This document shows positions 18,162 through 27,826 of a DNA stretch of 64,000 nt, one piece after another (positions within the stretch are counted from its first letter, which is position 1; each line of letters starts with the position of its first letter). The notes below the pieces were generated by a model. The model saw only the letters and a program-made list of their open reading frames with translations. It was not told where the DNA came from and ran no database searches. Origin of the DNA: Terrilactibacillus tamarindi (GTDB taxonomy: Bacteria > Bacillota > Bacilli > Bacillales > Sporolactobacillaceae); NCBI RefSeq assembly GCF_009718825.1, contig NZ_WNHB01000006.1, positions 94,699-158,698 on the forward strand, read 5' to 3'. Both the position numbers and the translations under genes were made by a program.

Positions 18162-18488
18162 TCATTCTTTCAAATCTTGTTGAAGCAAACACAATAATTC
18201 TTCTTTTGATTCCTGTGGAAGAATACTGATAAATTCTCTGATGCCCATATTGAATAAGCACAACATCAACATTTTTTGTCTTTCATTGTTAAAAGGGAGG
18301 AAAACTCCTTGAAAGAATTCTAACTTGTTTAATGTAGGAGTATATTCTTCGTAAATCTTATAATTAATAAGCTGAGCTTCTATCTTTGGGATTAACATAA
18401 GGTCATAACTACCTCCTCCAGGTTTTAGTACAATAAGGACATTTCCATGCAAAGATAGAATCCCAATTGGAAACGCCAATTTTCTCAC
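18162..18488 (-). CDS. Hypothetical protein, last gene of a small-gene cluster
   Basis: 108 residues, not recognised. Hydrophobic N-terminal third, then a helical tail MGIREFISILPQESKEELLCLLQQDLKE that resembles the tail of the protein encoded at 18775-19221 (LHATGLKRFLELISDDTRKTLRKMLTEQDLD). The likeness suggests a shared interaction motif. Overlaps the zinc-ribbon gene upstream by about 80 bp in another frame, which is unusual; one of the two starts may be later. Confidence 0.5.
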   Translation of the reverse strand: MRKLAFPIGILSLHGNVLIVLKPGGGSYDLMLIPKIEAQLINYKIYEEYTPTLNKLEFFQGVFLPFNNERQKMLMLCLFNMGIREFISILPQESKEELLCLLQQDLKE

Positions 18489-18597
18489 TTACGTATCGAA
18501 GTTTGTATTTCTTTTGCTCTTGTTCCGAAAGAATTCTTATCAAATTCTTGCCACAATACGGACAATATTCTTTTGGTATTTCTTGCTCATTCTTCAT
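18409..18597 (-). CDS. Small zinc-ribbon protein
   Basis: 62 residues from ATG 18597 (GGGGAA upstream). Two CxxC pairs, YCPYCGKN and KCPYCTKTW, spaced 38 residues apart, form a zinc ribbon. No enzymatic motif. Likely a nucleic-acid or protein adaptor. Part of the overlapping cluster 18162-19470. Confidence 0.55.
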   Translation of the reverse strand: MKNEQEIPKEYCPYCGKNLIRILSEQEQKKYKLRYVSEKIGVSNWDSIFAWKCPYCTKTWRR

Positions 18598-18778
18598 TTT
18601 GTTCTTTTCCCCACTCAACTTGTTTACAAATATTTTTCCTTACCAGTAGATGGGCATCTAAACACGCACTGGAAAAATCAGATTGGCTATATACCTCTTG
18701 TGACCAGAAATTCTCATCATCTCTATCTTTATTATTGGAAACAACATGCAAATTCTCTAACATTTGATAGTAATTCAC
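18587..18778 (-). CDS. Small hypothetical protein
   Basis: 63 residues, acidic, not recognised. ATG overlaps the stop of the upstream gene as ATGA (18775-18778) and its end overlaps the zinc-ribbon gene, indicating translational coupling. The sequence VSNNKDRDDENFWSQEVYSQSDF is polar, with no membrane segment. Confidence 0.55.
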   Translation of the reverse strand: MNYYQMLENLHVVSNNKDRDDENFWSQEVYSQSDFSSACLDAHLLVRKNICKQVEWGKEQNEE

Positions 18779-19221
18779 TCTTCCCCCTCCTCTTTAACGT
18801 CTAAATCTTGTTCAGTTAGCATCTTTCGCAATGTCTTCCTTGTATCATCGGAGATGAGTTCTAAAAATCGCTTTAATCCTGTGGCATGTAAACCGAGCAA
18901 AAGCATATTTTCAGCCCCATCCAGTTTTCCCTTCTTTAGAAACATGTCTTTTGGTAAGCACAATGAAATCACATTGTCCTCAAGAAAAGCTGGTTCTTCT
19001 GTTATCTCTAATTGTTTTGCGAACTGCCACTTTTTATGGTCTTCTCTAAATTGCTCTATTTTGTAAATAGGCACTCCAAACCTTTCAGATATTGGTTCAT
19101 CATCATAATCAGTGGTCTCCAGATAAATTCTTGCCATTTCTTCCGCTATCTCTTGCCTTGCTTCCTTTTTCATATCCTCCAGAAGTTCTGCTCTAAACTT
19201 TTCCATCCAATCTTGTTCCAT
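18775..19221 (-). CDS. Hypothetical helical protein
   Basis: 148 residues, acidic. The first 40 are strongly helical and charged (EELLEDMKKEARQEIAEEMARIYLE), then PISERFGVPIYKIEQFREDHKKW, which could be a helix-turn-helix-like segment. The end is EEGEE. It has a ribosome site AGGGAGG ahead of ATG. No known family recognised. Confidence 0.6.
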   Translation of the reverse strand: MEQDWMEKFRAELLEDMKKEARQEIAEEMARIYLETTDYDDEPISERFGVPIYKIEQFREDHKKWQFAKQLEITEEPAFLEDNVISLCLPKDMFLKKGKLDGAENMLLLGLHATGLKRFLELISDDTRKTLRKMLTEQDLDVKEEGEE

Positions 19222-19257
19222 TAAGACTTCCCTCCTTTATTTGCGATTCTTATTTCA

Positions 19258-19470
19258 TCATCTCTCCAATAGATATTCTGAAATCTCGTTTAGTGTTGCA
19301 AAATACTCCTCTTCCCTTTCCACCTCATATCCATAATTCTGCAATTTAACAGGCGGTGTTTGTAACCATTCTCGAATATCATTATCCAATTCTAATTCAG
19401 CATTAAATGATAACACCTCCATCAATTCGGTAATATCAATTTCCTTTTCCTGCTTAAATCCCTTATTCAT
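19258..19470 (-). CDS. Small hypothetical acidic protein
   Basis: About 70 residues from ATG 19470, placed eight bases after AAGGAGG; an upstream ATG at 19500 lacks a site. Acidic, helical, no membrane part. First gene of the five-gene cluster that ends at 18162. Confidence 0.6.
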   Translation of the reverse strand: MNKGFKQEKEIDITELMEVLSFNAELELDNDIREWLQTPPVKLQNYGYEVEREEEYFATLNEISEYLLER

Positions 19471-19601
19471 TCTTATATCCTCCTTGTTCCTATTCATCAT
19501 CGTTCTTTAAGTTGTAATCTGACCTGTTTATAACATCCACGAAACTCATTTCATTCACAAATTAGTCATCTCCTTTTGATTACAGTCTTTAATAAAGCTA
19601 A

Positions 19602-19724
19602 CTACATAAGAAAGAAAACTTTCACATAGTAGCCAATGACTAAAGAAACAGCAATAGTAAGTGCGTCTCCAATTAATTCAATAGAAAGATTTTGTAAAGA
19701 CCCTTTCAACTTTTCCAACAACAT
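19602..19724 (-). CDS. 40-residue membrane peptide
   Basis: Too short for most gene finders but has a near-ideal AAAGGAGG site seven bases ahead of ATG. The peptide starts MLLEKLKGSLQNLSIELIG and continues into one hydrophobic helix (DALTIAVSLVIGYYVKVFFL). It resembles in shape small holin-like or type I toxin peptides, but I do not recognise a family. It sits between the tniQ terminator (19770-19795) and the small-gene cluster. Any toxin role is a guess. Confidence 0.6.
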   Translation of the reverse strand: MLLEKLKGSLQNLSIELIGDALTIAVSLVIGYYVKVFFLM

Positions 19725-19769
19725 TCTCTCTCCTCCTTTCGATACCGTTTGGAAACAAACACAATTAAA

Positions 19770-19795
19770 AACGCCCAGTCCTATGACTGAGCGTT
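19770..19795 (-). terminator. Hairpin downstream of tniQ
   Basis: AACGCTCAGTC and GACTGGGCGTT arms on the minus strand, followed by TTTTAATT. It lies 140 bp past the last tns gene. Confidence 0.75.
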
Positions 19796-19934
19796 AATTT
19801 ATGCAATATGGACTTTTGCGATTAATATAAAAAGTCGCCATTTTGTTTCCTCATTTCAAATAATTATTATTTTCTATAAATTTATGATACCTACAGCTCT
19901 TCCCAATATCAAGCCAAACCTTGCTAAACTAATC

Positions 19935-21809
19935 TTATGAAATAATGCTACTTATCCTTTCAAACTCCACTTCTAATTCCTCTATCCATTCACCCCGAAT
20001 ACCAGCTACCCTCGCTACTCTCCACCATTGCACATCATATCCTTCTCGTTGGCATTCTTTAATCGCCCATTTGATTCTGCGAATTTGAAAATCTCTTACC
20101 GATTCAATATGTTGTAGCAAGTATTCATTGGTTTGAGGCAACTTGAATAGATGCTTTTCCAGCAAGGATAATTTGCCTACTTTCTTCCCAACTCTGCTTA
20201 TCGTTACTCTTTCAGGCTTATTAGGGGAATTAAGTATTTCTTCTACAATTTCCTTTACGGACTCATGAGTTTCCACATCTCTTTTATCCCAATCCACCCG
20301 ATTATTTACCATAGTAATTTGCTTCTTTTTTGGAGAGTTTGAATTTAACCACTCCCTATCATTGCGATATAGCCAAGTATAAAGACCACTATTAACCTTC
20401 CGCAGTTCCGTTTTACTCTTTTCGGGATATCGCTTCTGCAAATCCAGCCATTCATTACGAAAACTATCCTTGTTAATAAGATTGTCTTTTCTTTTATAAC
20501 CGAGTTCCACTTCGGTTTCTCCTAAATTCTGACCATATTTCTTTACCGTATTTACATCTACCTTTAATCTTCTTGCGATTTCTCTCATACTTAAATTCAT
20601 TTGAAAAAGTTCTTTTAGCTTTGATTTCCATACTTCTCCAAACTCTTTTACTCTTCCAACCTTGTACCTATCATCTTCACTACTATCGGGTCCCTTTCGT
20701 GCGTAAACAAACCCACAGGAACAGCTAAATGTCCCAACTGGCCGCTTGATTTTACTGTCATACCGTATAGACACTTCAGTAATTACTGGCTGTAAATAAT
20801 GGTCTGCTCCCGCATTTAAACATGGAAAAGGACTTTTGCCAAAAGGTAAATACTCATTTTCCTCATTCCATAAGTCTTCCAACATAATTCCTAAAAATTG
20901 AATCATCAGCAGATGTCTAATTGGATGAACAGTTTTACGTGGTTTTCTAACCATCATACTTAACCAGCAACTTTCATTATTAGTAACGGATGATTGGACT
21001 ATCGTTAATAAATTCTCCCCATAAAACTCAAGAAACTGCTCTCGAAGTTCTTTTTGCTTTACACTTCCATTTATATTTGCTAATCCCATCAACTTTAACC
21101 TCTCTATATATTGAGAGAAAAACCATTCAGGTGGCTTATTGGAATAACGATTGTTTAATAGTTTATCCACATTATCTACAACTTGAATATAATTGGGGAT
21201 AAATTCAGATTCTATAGCATCTTCTATATTCTTTGAGGTTGTATGTTCTTCGGTTAAATTGCAATTGTCTACAGTTGCTGGAACAAACTCATTTTTGTTA
21301 AAGTGATGTACTAATACTTTGCTGTTGTACAGTAAGGTCTTATGCTTTGAACAAATAATAATCCCAGGAATTTGGTGACTTCTCACCCAATACACTTCTC
21401 CATATTTCTTTAATGACTCTGTCGCACACTCTTTGCACATCCTAATATATCTATTCTCTGCAATTGTACTTGCCATAACACCTATTCGATTATGGATGCT
21501 TCCACCGCTGTTACCCTTCATAGATTGCAAGATGCTTTTGGCACGTTCTGGCGGAAGAAAGGCACTATAAAATGGATATAAAGTGTTCTCCATTATCAAA
21601 TTTTCCACAGTATATGCACTTCCAATCGGTAAATTGCTTATCAAGCTATCTATGTTGGCTGGTAAATCGACAACAGTAGTGACAGAACGAGAGCCAAATA
21701 ACTCTTCAATGGTTGCCTTGGGGCTGATGTTCCCACTTCTTATATGGAAACGTGCTAATGTACTATATAACAACTCATTCGGATACGGTGTTGGAAAAAA
21801 ACCAACCAT
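19935..21809 (-). CDS. tnsD: TniQ/TnsD target-selection protein
   Basis: About 624 residues from ATG 21809 (GGGGTG six bases ahead); long for TniQ and in the TnsD size class. The N-terminus FFPTPYPNELLYSTLARFH is the TniQ signature. A zinc site is formed by CKEC (Cys128, Cys131) and CSKH (Cys156, His159), numbered from three residues earlier. A second Cys pair (CSCGF) opens a TnsD-type C-terminal region with helix-turn-helix MSMREIARRLKVDVNTVKKY-like sequence. In Tn7, TnsD binds the end of glmS and recruits TnsC. Whether this one reads glmS is unknown. Confidence 0.9.
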   Translation of the reverse strand: MVGFFPTPYPNELLYSTLARFHIRSGNISPKATIEELFGSRSVTTVVDLPANIDSLISNLPIGSAYTVENLIMENTLYPFYSAFLPPERAKSILQSMKGNSGGSIHNRIGVMASTIAENRYIRMCKECATESLKKYGEVYWVRSHQIPGIIICSKHKTLLYNSKVLVHHFNKNEFVPATVDNCNLTEEHTTSKNIEDAIESEFIPNYIQVVDNVDKLLNNRYSNKPPEWFFSQYIERLKLMGLANINGSVKQKELREQFLEFYGENLLTIVQSSVTNNESCWLSMMVRKPRKTVHPIRHLLMIQFLGIMLEDLWNEENEYLPFGKSPFPCLNAGADHYLQPVITEVSIRYDSKIKRPVGTFSCSCGFVYARKGPDSSEDDRYKVGRVKEFGEVWKSKLKELFQMNLSMREIARRLKVDVNTVKKYGQNLGETEVELGYKRKDNLINKDSFRNEWLDLQKRYPEKSKTELRKVNSGLYTWLYRNDREWLNSNSPKKKQITMVNNRVDWDKRDVETHESVKEIVEEILNSPNKPERVTISRVGKKVGKLSLLEKHLFKLPQTNEYLLQHIESVRDFQIRRIKWAIKECQREGYDVQWWRVARVAGIRGEWIEELEVEFERISSIIS

Positions 21810-21814
21810 TATTC

Positions 21815-23479
21815 TCACCCCACACTGAAGAAATCATTTTCTATCACTTTAATAATTCCTTTTTCTTTAAGTGCTTCATGGGCAGATAGACCATTTGCTT
21901 TTCCTTCCGAAACAATCAATCTTAAATCTTGCTTGTTTTGCAACTCCATTTTCTTTGGTAATTTAGTCGGTATAGGGCTACTTTCTTCTATATTTATAGA
22001 CAGCTTAAACGCCTCTTTTACAATCCCCTTTATATCAAATTCTTGTCCTTGCTTTTCAATCACAGTATCAATACACTTTTTTGCCTTGCCTGGTTCAACA
22101 TCCAACTCAATTAACTTTAAGATAGACTGTTCCCTCACGTTTTCCTTCCAATTTTTCTCCTGCTTTTTCTTCGCTTTTTGAATTTCTTTTATTTTATTGT
22201 TCATAGAAACAGTAGAAAATTCCTGATTAATAAACCCTTCTACATCTATAGGTGCGATATCTTCGTATCTCGAAATAGCTTTAATGTCGCCACTTCTTAT
22301 AGCATTAATCATCGGCTGAATTAGTTGCAAATTCTCTCTTGCCACTTTTCTTATTAATGCAGGAGTTATTTGTTCCTTACCACTGGAAATTGCCTTTACT
22401 TGAGCCATGACAAAAAGTTTAATCGCAATATCTGTTATTCCGCCAGATTCATCATATAAAATATCTTTAAACTCTTGTGTAAGAGCAGTTGGCTTTCTCA
22501 CCCACTGATAATCCCACATTCCTTCGAGAATTAAATCCCAATTAAAATCCTTTTTCATGCGTTCTATCACCATATCCCCCTGACCACTGCCTCTTCGTGC
22601 TTGGCGGAGGTCGCCTCTTAAATAAGGAAGTGCCTTTGGTGTTCCTATCAAAAGAATAGGAGTTCCCATATTAGATAAGTAATGAAAGAAGTTCATCATT
22701 TTTTCTGCTCCACCAGATTTGGCAACGCTCAGCGACTGCACCTCGTCTATTACCAGTAGTCCAACCCCATGAACCCTAAGCATTTGAGATAAAGCAGGTT
22801 GCATGGAGGCTATGGGCATTCTTGCTGAACCAAACCGCTTATAATAGCTTGTACCCAATAAACTATCCAAGCTCCTATATGCATCAATACAAACACCTTT
22901 AATATTTCCATCGAATGAACAATCTAATTTAAGCCAGACCAACTGATACATATTAAAATCATTATTCTTATAGCGAGAATGAACAATAAGTTGTGGTAGA
23001 GCTGATAGTACCACATTTATCATTCGGCTTTTACCGATTCCTGATGGTCCCAAAATCGTCATTGCAGAAGACGTGCTTTTTAAATTGCCATTGTACATAT
23101 CTATGTTTGCGTTTAGAATCGACTTGTAGTTTTCGTGCAATCCTTGAGCGAATTCTGGTTTAAAAGGATTTTTATGAACATAACCCATACGAATCATCCT
23201 GGAGACCCTTGACTCCAAATCAAGCGTTTGAAAAATTGGCTGGTAATATTGGAATAATCGCTGGACAAGGTGCAGTCTTATATGACTATCCAAGTTACGT
23301 TCATTTTCATTAAAAGGTGGATAATAGGCTAATTTATCAACTACCTCCTCCTTTGAAAGAATGGGAGGAAGAGCTTCGATAAAAGGATTGTTTCTGTATT
23401 CCATCACTTCCTGGTCTCTATATTTTGCCATTACAGCTTCTCCACCGTTTGGAATTATTACTTTATTCTGTTTTTCCAT
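21815..23479 (-). CDS. tnsC: TnsC AAA+ ATPase, transposition regulator
   Basis: 554 residues. Walker A is GPSGIGKS (144-151), Walker B is LLVIDE (241-246), followed by a sensor-like GTPKALPYLRGD. TnsC forms ATP-bound filaments on target DNA and links TniQ/TnsD to the TnsAB transposase. The start has AAGGAGAG upstream and overlaps tnsB by 17 bp. The C-terminal region is charged and likely contacts TnsA/TnsB, as in Tn7. Confidence 0.93.
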   Translation of the reverse strand: MEKQNKVIIPNGGEAVMAKYRDQEVMEYRNNPFIEALPPILSKEEVVDKLAYYPPFNENERNLDSHIRLHLVQRLFQYYQPIFQTLDLESRVSRMIRMGYVHKNPFKPEFAQGLHENYKSILNANIDMYNGNLKSTSSAMTILGPSGIGKSRMINVVLSALPQLIVHSRYKNNDFNMYQLVWLKLDCSFDGNIKGVCIDAYRSLDSLLGTSYYKRFGSARMPIASMQPALSQMLRVHGVGLLVIDEVQSLSVAKSGGAEKMMNFFHYLSNMGTPILLIGTPKALPYLRGDLRQARRGSGQGDMVIERMKKDFNWDLILEGMWDYQWVRKPTALTQEFKDILYDESGGITDIAIKLFVMAQVKAISSGKEQITPALIRKVARENLQLIQPMINAIRSGDIKAISRYEDIAPIDVEGFINQEFSTVSMNNKIKEIQKAKKKQEKNWKENVREQSILKLIELDVEPGKAKKCIDTVIEKQGQEFDIKGIVKEAFKLSINIEESSPIPTKLPKKMELQNKQDLRLIVSEGKANGLSAHEALKEKGIIKVIENDFFSVG

Positions 23480-25649
23480 ACGTTCTCTCCTTCTGCTTCT
23501 TTCTTAATAGGGCCATTTCATTTTCAAACTCTTCTGGTCCCTCTTCAGGTTCTTGATTATTCATTCTATTAAATGAAAGAACTTCTCCCTTTTCGTTCGT
23601 CACTTTCTTATCAAGTTCAAATGCCTCATTTTCTTTGTTAATCATCTTTTCTATTTGCCTATTTTTACGAATTCCCTTTAGTTTTTGTGTCTTGCTCTCA
23701 GTTTCATCCTGCTGTTCCCTCGTCATTTTCTCTGCTTCTTGAACGATATTTTCTATCTCTGAAATTAAATCAATTTTGGATTGTAACTGTTCATCCTCTT
23801 TTTGCTTTTTCAGTAACTTTTCATATTCCTGTAAGTATTCAAACTCTTCAATACTCTTGTTTATGTGAACTTCTTGGTAATCCAGAAGGTGGCATTTCTC
23901 AAATTCTTTTCCGTCTTCCTTCTTTATATATATGAAGTTTAAATTTCTTGGGTCATAGGATATATGAATCTTTTCTCCACTACCACTTATACGAACACGT
24001 TCAAAACTACCTTCTCTAATAAGATTTGAAGAAGTGTAAAATAACCCTTTGAATTTAATTCCTTTACCAGTTATATAAGCATTTGCAGTTGGCATCAGAC
24101 ACAATTTCACAGTATCTTCTGAAACAGAACGCAATAAACCAGCACGATTTTTCATTCCCCAATTCCATAACTTTATTGGAATAGGCTCTATATCATCGCT
24201 AATCATCATTTCTTCACGATTATAATTAGAAAGCCAACTTTGGTTATATTCGAGAATCGAATAAATCATAACTTGGGTAAATTGGAACAAATCGAGAACG
24301 CTATCAAGACGATAATCTCGGCTTCCTCTCTTACGGAAATCTGTTTTCACAGTTCCAGGTAAAAATGGTTGTACGGATTTCTCATTAATAATTTGAAATT
24401 TTCTTTCTACAAAAGGTTTCATATCGGCTCTATAGGGACTTGTGTTCTGTACTTTAACATGTAAGGAACTAACAAGTGTCTCAACCATCTTACCCTGCAA
24501 CTCTCGGTCAGCTATCAAAGTATCGCAAAGATGGCGGGATGGCCATTGCTCCTCTATAATCTCAATATCGTACTCTTTGCAAAAATCCACTTTATTACTT
24601 GCCGAATTAGCAAGAGCACTCATAGCCCCATTCCAAGAAGGTCCTTCTAAGCCCACATATAGTCCTGTAATCATCATGGAAAACTTGTCCACACAGAGGT
24701 AGATGACGGGCCTTCCGATTATCCAATTTCTGTTATATCTGGAGACTAAGTAAACATCAGCAATGGTGGCATCAATTTCGTAATAACCTGGTCCATAAGC
24801 CTCTACTGTAGAGTTACCCAATAATGCTCTATGATTTTGCAAATACTCTTTCGACCCCTGCCTTGAGTATATTTCCTTCTTCAAGTTTCGCTCCTTATAA
24901 AAGAAGTATTTAAACTGTCCAAAGGTTGGAACTTCACTGGATGGTTTTAATATTGGCTTCCTAATGCCTCCATCTATCCTGTAACCATCTGCATAAAATT
25001 CCTTCCTCATTAACTGGTATGCAGTGTTTAAGGAGTTACCAGACTTTGTATAGTAAAATTTATTAAGTGCTATCCTAAATATCCGTTTCGTTTCTTCATT
25101 GACATTTACACCTTCACCCACAATATCTTTATATTTTTTTGGTCTCCCCCTTTTTTTACCTGTTGCTTGTTTTTCCTGAGACCTCCCTATATTCTTGTAA
25201 TCTGGCAAAAGGGCATTCATGTGTTTTCCCCTTTGCCAATATCGCCTTAAATACTTGTAGACTGTTTTATTACTTACTCCAAATTTTCCACTTGCCTTTT
25301 TAACAAGTTCTGCACGTTTCTTTGCATTAAAAACTTCTGGTTCATTTTCTTTCTCCGCAATGGCTTTTATTATCTCCCATGCTTTATTCCGAATCTCCTT
25401 CTCTTTTTCATTAATCTCATTATCATTTCTAAAAATTTGGAAAGGGTCATCTTTAATAACGGTTGCACCTTTAATCTCAATATCATTAACAATGTCTTCT
25501 ACATTTTTATATATTGGAGTGCTCTTGTTAGCATAAATATCAATCAAAACTGCAACTGTATAATCACTGCTAATCCACAATATTCTTTCAACGGTATCCT
25601 TTAACGAATCTCCCGTATAACCGATTAACGTATTAACGGTCAATAGCAA
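23463..25649 (-). CDS. tnsB: TnsB DDE transposase
   Basis: 728 residues from a TTG start. Helix-turn-helix region near 120-145 (FGVSNKTVYKYLRRYW), basic AT-hook-like GKKRGRPKK at 164-172, and an RNase H-fold catalytic core with Asp293 (YEIDATIAD), Asp381 (LIADRELQ) and Glu415 (KPFVERKFQ). All three DDE residues are present, so 3'-end cleavage and strand transfer should be intact. It binds the repeated end sites. Its frame overlaps tnsA (17 bp) and tnsC (17 bp). Confidence 0.94.
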   Translation of the reverse strand: MLLTVNTLIGYTGDSLKDTVERILWISSDYTVAVLIDIYANKSTPIYKNVEDIVNDIEIKGATVIKDDPFQIFRNDNEINEKEKEIRNKAWEIIKAIAEKENEPEVFNAKKRAELVKKASGKFGVSNKTVYKYLRRYWQRGKHMNALLPDYKNIGRSQEKQATGKKRGRPKKYKDIVGEGVNVNEETKRIFRIALNKFYYTKSGNSLNTAYQLMRKEFYADGYRIDGGIRKPILKPSSEVPTFGQFKYFFYKERNLKKEIYSRQGSKEYLQNHRALLGNSTVEAYGPGYYEIDATIADVYLVSRYNRNWIIGRPVIYLCVDKFSMMITGLYVGLEGPSWNGAMSALANSASNKVDFCKEYDIEIIEEQWPSRHLCDTLIADRELQGKMVETLVSSLHVKVQNTSPYRADMKPFVERKFQIINEKSVQPFLPGTVKTDFRKRGSRDYRLDSVLDLFQFTQVMIYSILEYNQSWLSNYNREEMMISDDIEPIPIKLWNWGMKNRAGLLRSVSEDTVKLCLMPTANAYITGKGIKFKGLFYTSSNLIREGSFERVRISGSGEKIHISYDPRNLNFIYIKKEDGKEFEKCHLLDYQEVHINKSIEEFEYLQEYEKLLKKQKEDEQLQSKIDLISEIENIVQEAEKMTREQQDETESKTQKLKGIRKNRQIEKMINKENEAFELDKKVTNEKGEVLSFNRMNNQEPEEGPEEFENEMALLRKKQKERTYGKTE

Positions 25650-26478
25650 TTTTTATTTCACCCTGCCTTTCTTGCGGAACTATCTCTAAAACTTCTGCCG
25701 ATTGGTTTAATTCAATCTTCTTATTCATATCTATTTTTATCTGTTTTGTTGTTAATAAATGTTTAAATAACAACAACCCTGAACCAGCTTCAAGATTTAG
25801 TTGAGAATCAACTGAACTTGTTATCTCCCGAACTGGTCTTTTATTTTTATAGAGTGATTCCAAAAGAATTCCTGAAATATACGAAATATCACCTTTAGTA
25901 AAATCCGTTGTTTCCTCTAAAAACCTCGCTGGATGTATCCACTCGATGTTTTTCGCCTTAACTATTGGAAGCTCCTTTTGGGTTAATAACGCCCAATCAA
26001 TACCTTTTTTCCAAAAATAACGTCTTATTAACTCGAAGCGTTCAATCACTGCCTTTCTTTCCAATTCATGACTTGCTTTAACACTCCTTGCAACATCATA
26101 GGTATTTCCGTCATTTCCCCTAACTGTAATTAGAAAGGTCGTGGTTAAAATGTAGGGAAATCCCGATTGTTTATCCTTAAATTTCCTTATATCTATATCT
26201 TCTTGCTCCCCAACTACTTCTTCAAAATCGTATAAAGGCACATGCTCTTTCACTTGTAAAATTGAATCGTCAAACTCAGTTAGGTAGAAGAATCGTGTTT
26301 CTATATCCGACAGTAGGTGGACAATCCGATTACATCGCCAAGTTCTTAAACGACTGCTTCTGCCAACCGAGCCGAAGTCCTGCACTCGAATAAATCCTTT
26401 ATAGGATTCAAATTCTCCCTGTCCTCTACCTTCCTTTATATACCTTTGTAATTTTTCCTCGTTCCACTCACTTCTCAT
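25633..26478 (-). CDS. tnsA: TnsA endonuclease with apparently lost catalytic aspartate
   Basis: 281 residues. In Tn7, TnsA cuts the 5' strands at the element ends using Glu63, Asp114 and Gln130/Lys132. Here the family blocks are clear: [21 protein letters not shown] (Glu60) and [10 protein letters not shown] (Lys134). The strand that normally reads TTDFLIT reads TTTFLIT, with threonine at position 114 (codon ACC, 26137-26139). If so the protein could still bind TnsB and TnsC but not cut 5' ends. The frame is intact, so it is not decaying as a whole. Overlaps the recombinase gene by 11 bp. Confidence 0.9.
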   Translation of the reverse strand: MRSEWNEEKLQRYIKEGRGQGEFESYKGFIRVQDFGSVGRSSRLRTWRCNRIVHLLSDIETRFFYLTEFDDSILQVKEHVPLYDFEEVVGEQEDIDIRKFKDKQSGFPYILTTTFLITVRGNDGNTYDVARSVKASHELERKAVIERFELIRRYFWKKGIDWALLTQKELPIVKAKNIEWIHPARFLEETTDFTKGDISYISGILLESLYKNKRPVREITSSVDSQLNLEAGSGLLLFKHLLTTKQIKIDMNKKIELNQSAEVLEIVPQERQGEIKIAIDR

Positions 26479-27307
26479 TTCTTACACCAGCTTTTCTGTT
26501 TCTATTAATTAGAGCTTGTACTTTCCCAAATACGACCTTATTTATCAACGGTTTATGATTCCCCTCGATAATCAAATCACTGTGTCTTAAAACACCTTTA
26601 TAAAAATCATTCTTTAGTATCCCAACCAAGGCCTGTTTGCTAAATCTGTTCCCCCTACTGCTTCTTACCCCAGAGTTGTCTAAATACTTTTTAAGTTTCC
26701 CAAGACTGCGTAACTCCAAATACTTTTTGAAAATCAATTCGATAATGGCCGCTGTTTCTTCATCAACAATAATCATTGCTTTATCATTCCACTTATAGCC
26801 AAGAGGAGCATTCCCACATGCTTTATCGCCCATTTTAATTTTTGTTCTACGGCCTTTGTTGAGCTTCATAGCGATACTCATTCTCTCATATTGGTCGAGC
26901 AATTCCATCATCCCATTAACCAAAAAGTCATTTGGATTTTTCGTGTAAATTCCGCTGTAATTAGGCTGTTCAATGCTGATAACGTCAGCCGAATGCTTCT
27001 GAAATTCTCTGTGAACTAAAACTTTGACTGTATCACTTCTCCAAAGTCGGGAGGTGTTTAATACTACAACTTTCTTTACTTCACCAAAAGAACTAATTAA
27101 ATCATTTAATCCGTCTCTGTTTGCAATCGTTCCAGAGATTCCCTCATCTCGAAATACTTCAATTAAGTCGTATCCATTCTTTTGGCAAAAGTCTATAATT
27201 GCTGATTCCTGCGTTTTTAACCCATACCCATCCATTTGAGTTTTTGTACTAACCCTTATATATCCAAAAACATCCAACTTGTTCTTCCCCCACTTATATG
27301 TAGTCAA
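26468..27307 (-). CDS. Serine recombinase in the tns operon (candidate resolvase)
   Basis: 279 residues. The catalytic domain has YIRVST (Ser20), then [19 protein letters not shown] and NTSRLWRS. A Recombinase (PF07508-type) DNA-binding region follows ([21 protein letters not shown]). It is shorter than phage large serine integrases, without zinc or coiled-coil tail, and longer than Tn3 resolvase. It probably starts at TTG 27307. It is the first gene of the tns operon, in the place that TniR takes with TniABQ in Tn5053. It may resolve cointegrates. Confidence 0.88.
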   Translation of the reverse strand: MTTYKWGKNKLDVFGYIRVSTKTQMDGYGLKTQESAIIDFCQKNGYDLIEVFRDEGISGTIANRDGLNDLISSFGEVKKVVVLNTSRLWRSDTVKVLVHREFQKHSADVISIEQPNYSGIYTKNPNDFLVNGMMELLDQYERMSIAMKLNKGRRTKIKMGDKACGNAPLGYKWNDKAMIIVDEETAAIIELIFKKYLELRSLGKLKKYLDNSGVRSSRGNRFSKQALVGILKNDFYKGVLRHSDLIIEGNHKPLINKVVFGKVQALINRNRKAGVRNEK

Positions 27308-27465
27308 TTATTATTCATAATGTCTGACTTAAAAACTGAAAAAATATTGGACTATCAATGTCCAGTTGCTCTTTAAGTCGTATGTTAATGAATTGGTCAA
27401 TTTATTAGTTAGTTGCATAGCCCTTTTCGGTATCACCCCCTTGAATATAGTCATTGGGTATAAAA

Positions 27466-27517
27466 AATAGCCAGTAGTCAATCCAAATGGTTTTTTTTGG
27501 AAAGGCTACTGGCTATT
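27466..27517. terminator. 12-bp perfect hairpin with T tracts
   Basis: AATAGCCAGTAG and CTACTGGCTATT, loop of 28 nt containing eight T, followed by a T-rich tail. May shield the tns promoter. Confidence 0.6.
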
Positions 27518-27826
27518 CTAATTTTTTTATAAAAGTCGAAAGGGCTGAATCTTATCCCCCGCCCTTAGATGTTTTTCTTTTGTCATCATCTTATCTCAAG
27601 GGGTAACAAAACTCAAGCATAATTTGATTGAAAAATTCCAACATACAAATCCATAAGAAACCAAATCCCTTTATTCCGAGTTTCTTCTATTTATATATGT
27701 TATATTTTATAAATCTGGATTCATTTATACAGGACCCTTGTTCTTTAAACTGACCCTCACCTTCCTAAGTCATCATACCTCAATAAATATGAAAGTAAAT
27801 CTATTCAAATAACAGGCAAAAAGAAA

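Noticed and set aside
19935..27307. CRISPR-associated transposon
   Set aside because: No cas gene or repeat-spacer array seen in the window; only TniQ/TnsD, TnsC, TnsB, TnsA and a recombinase.
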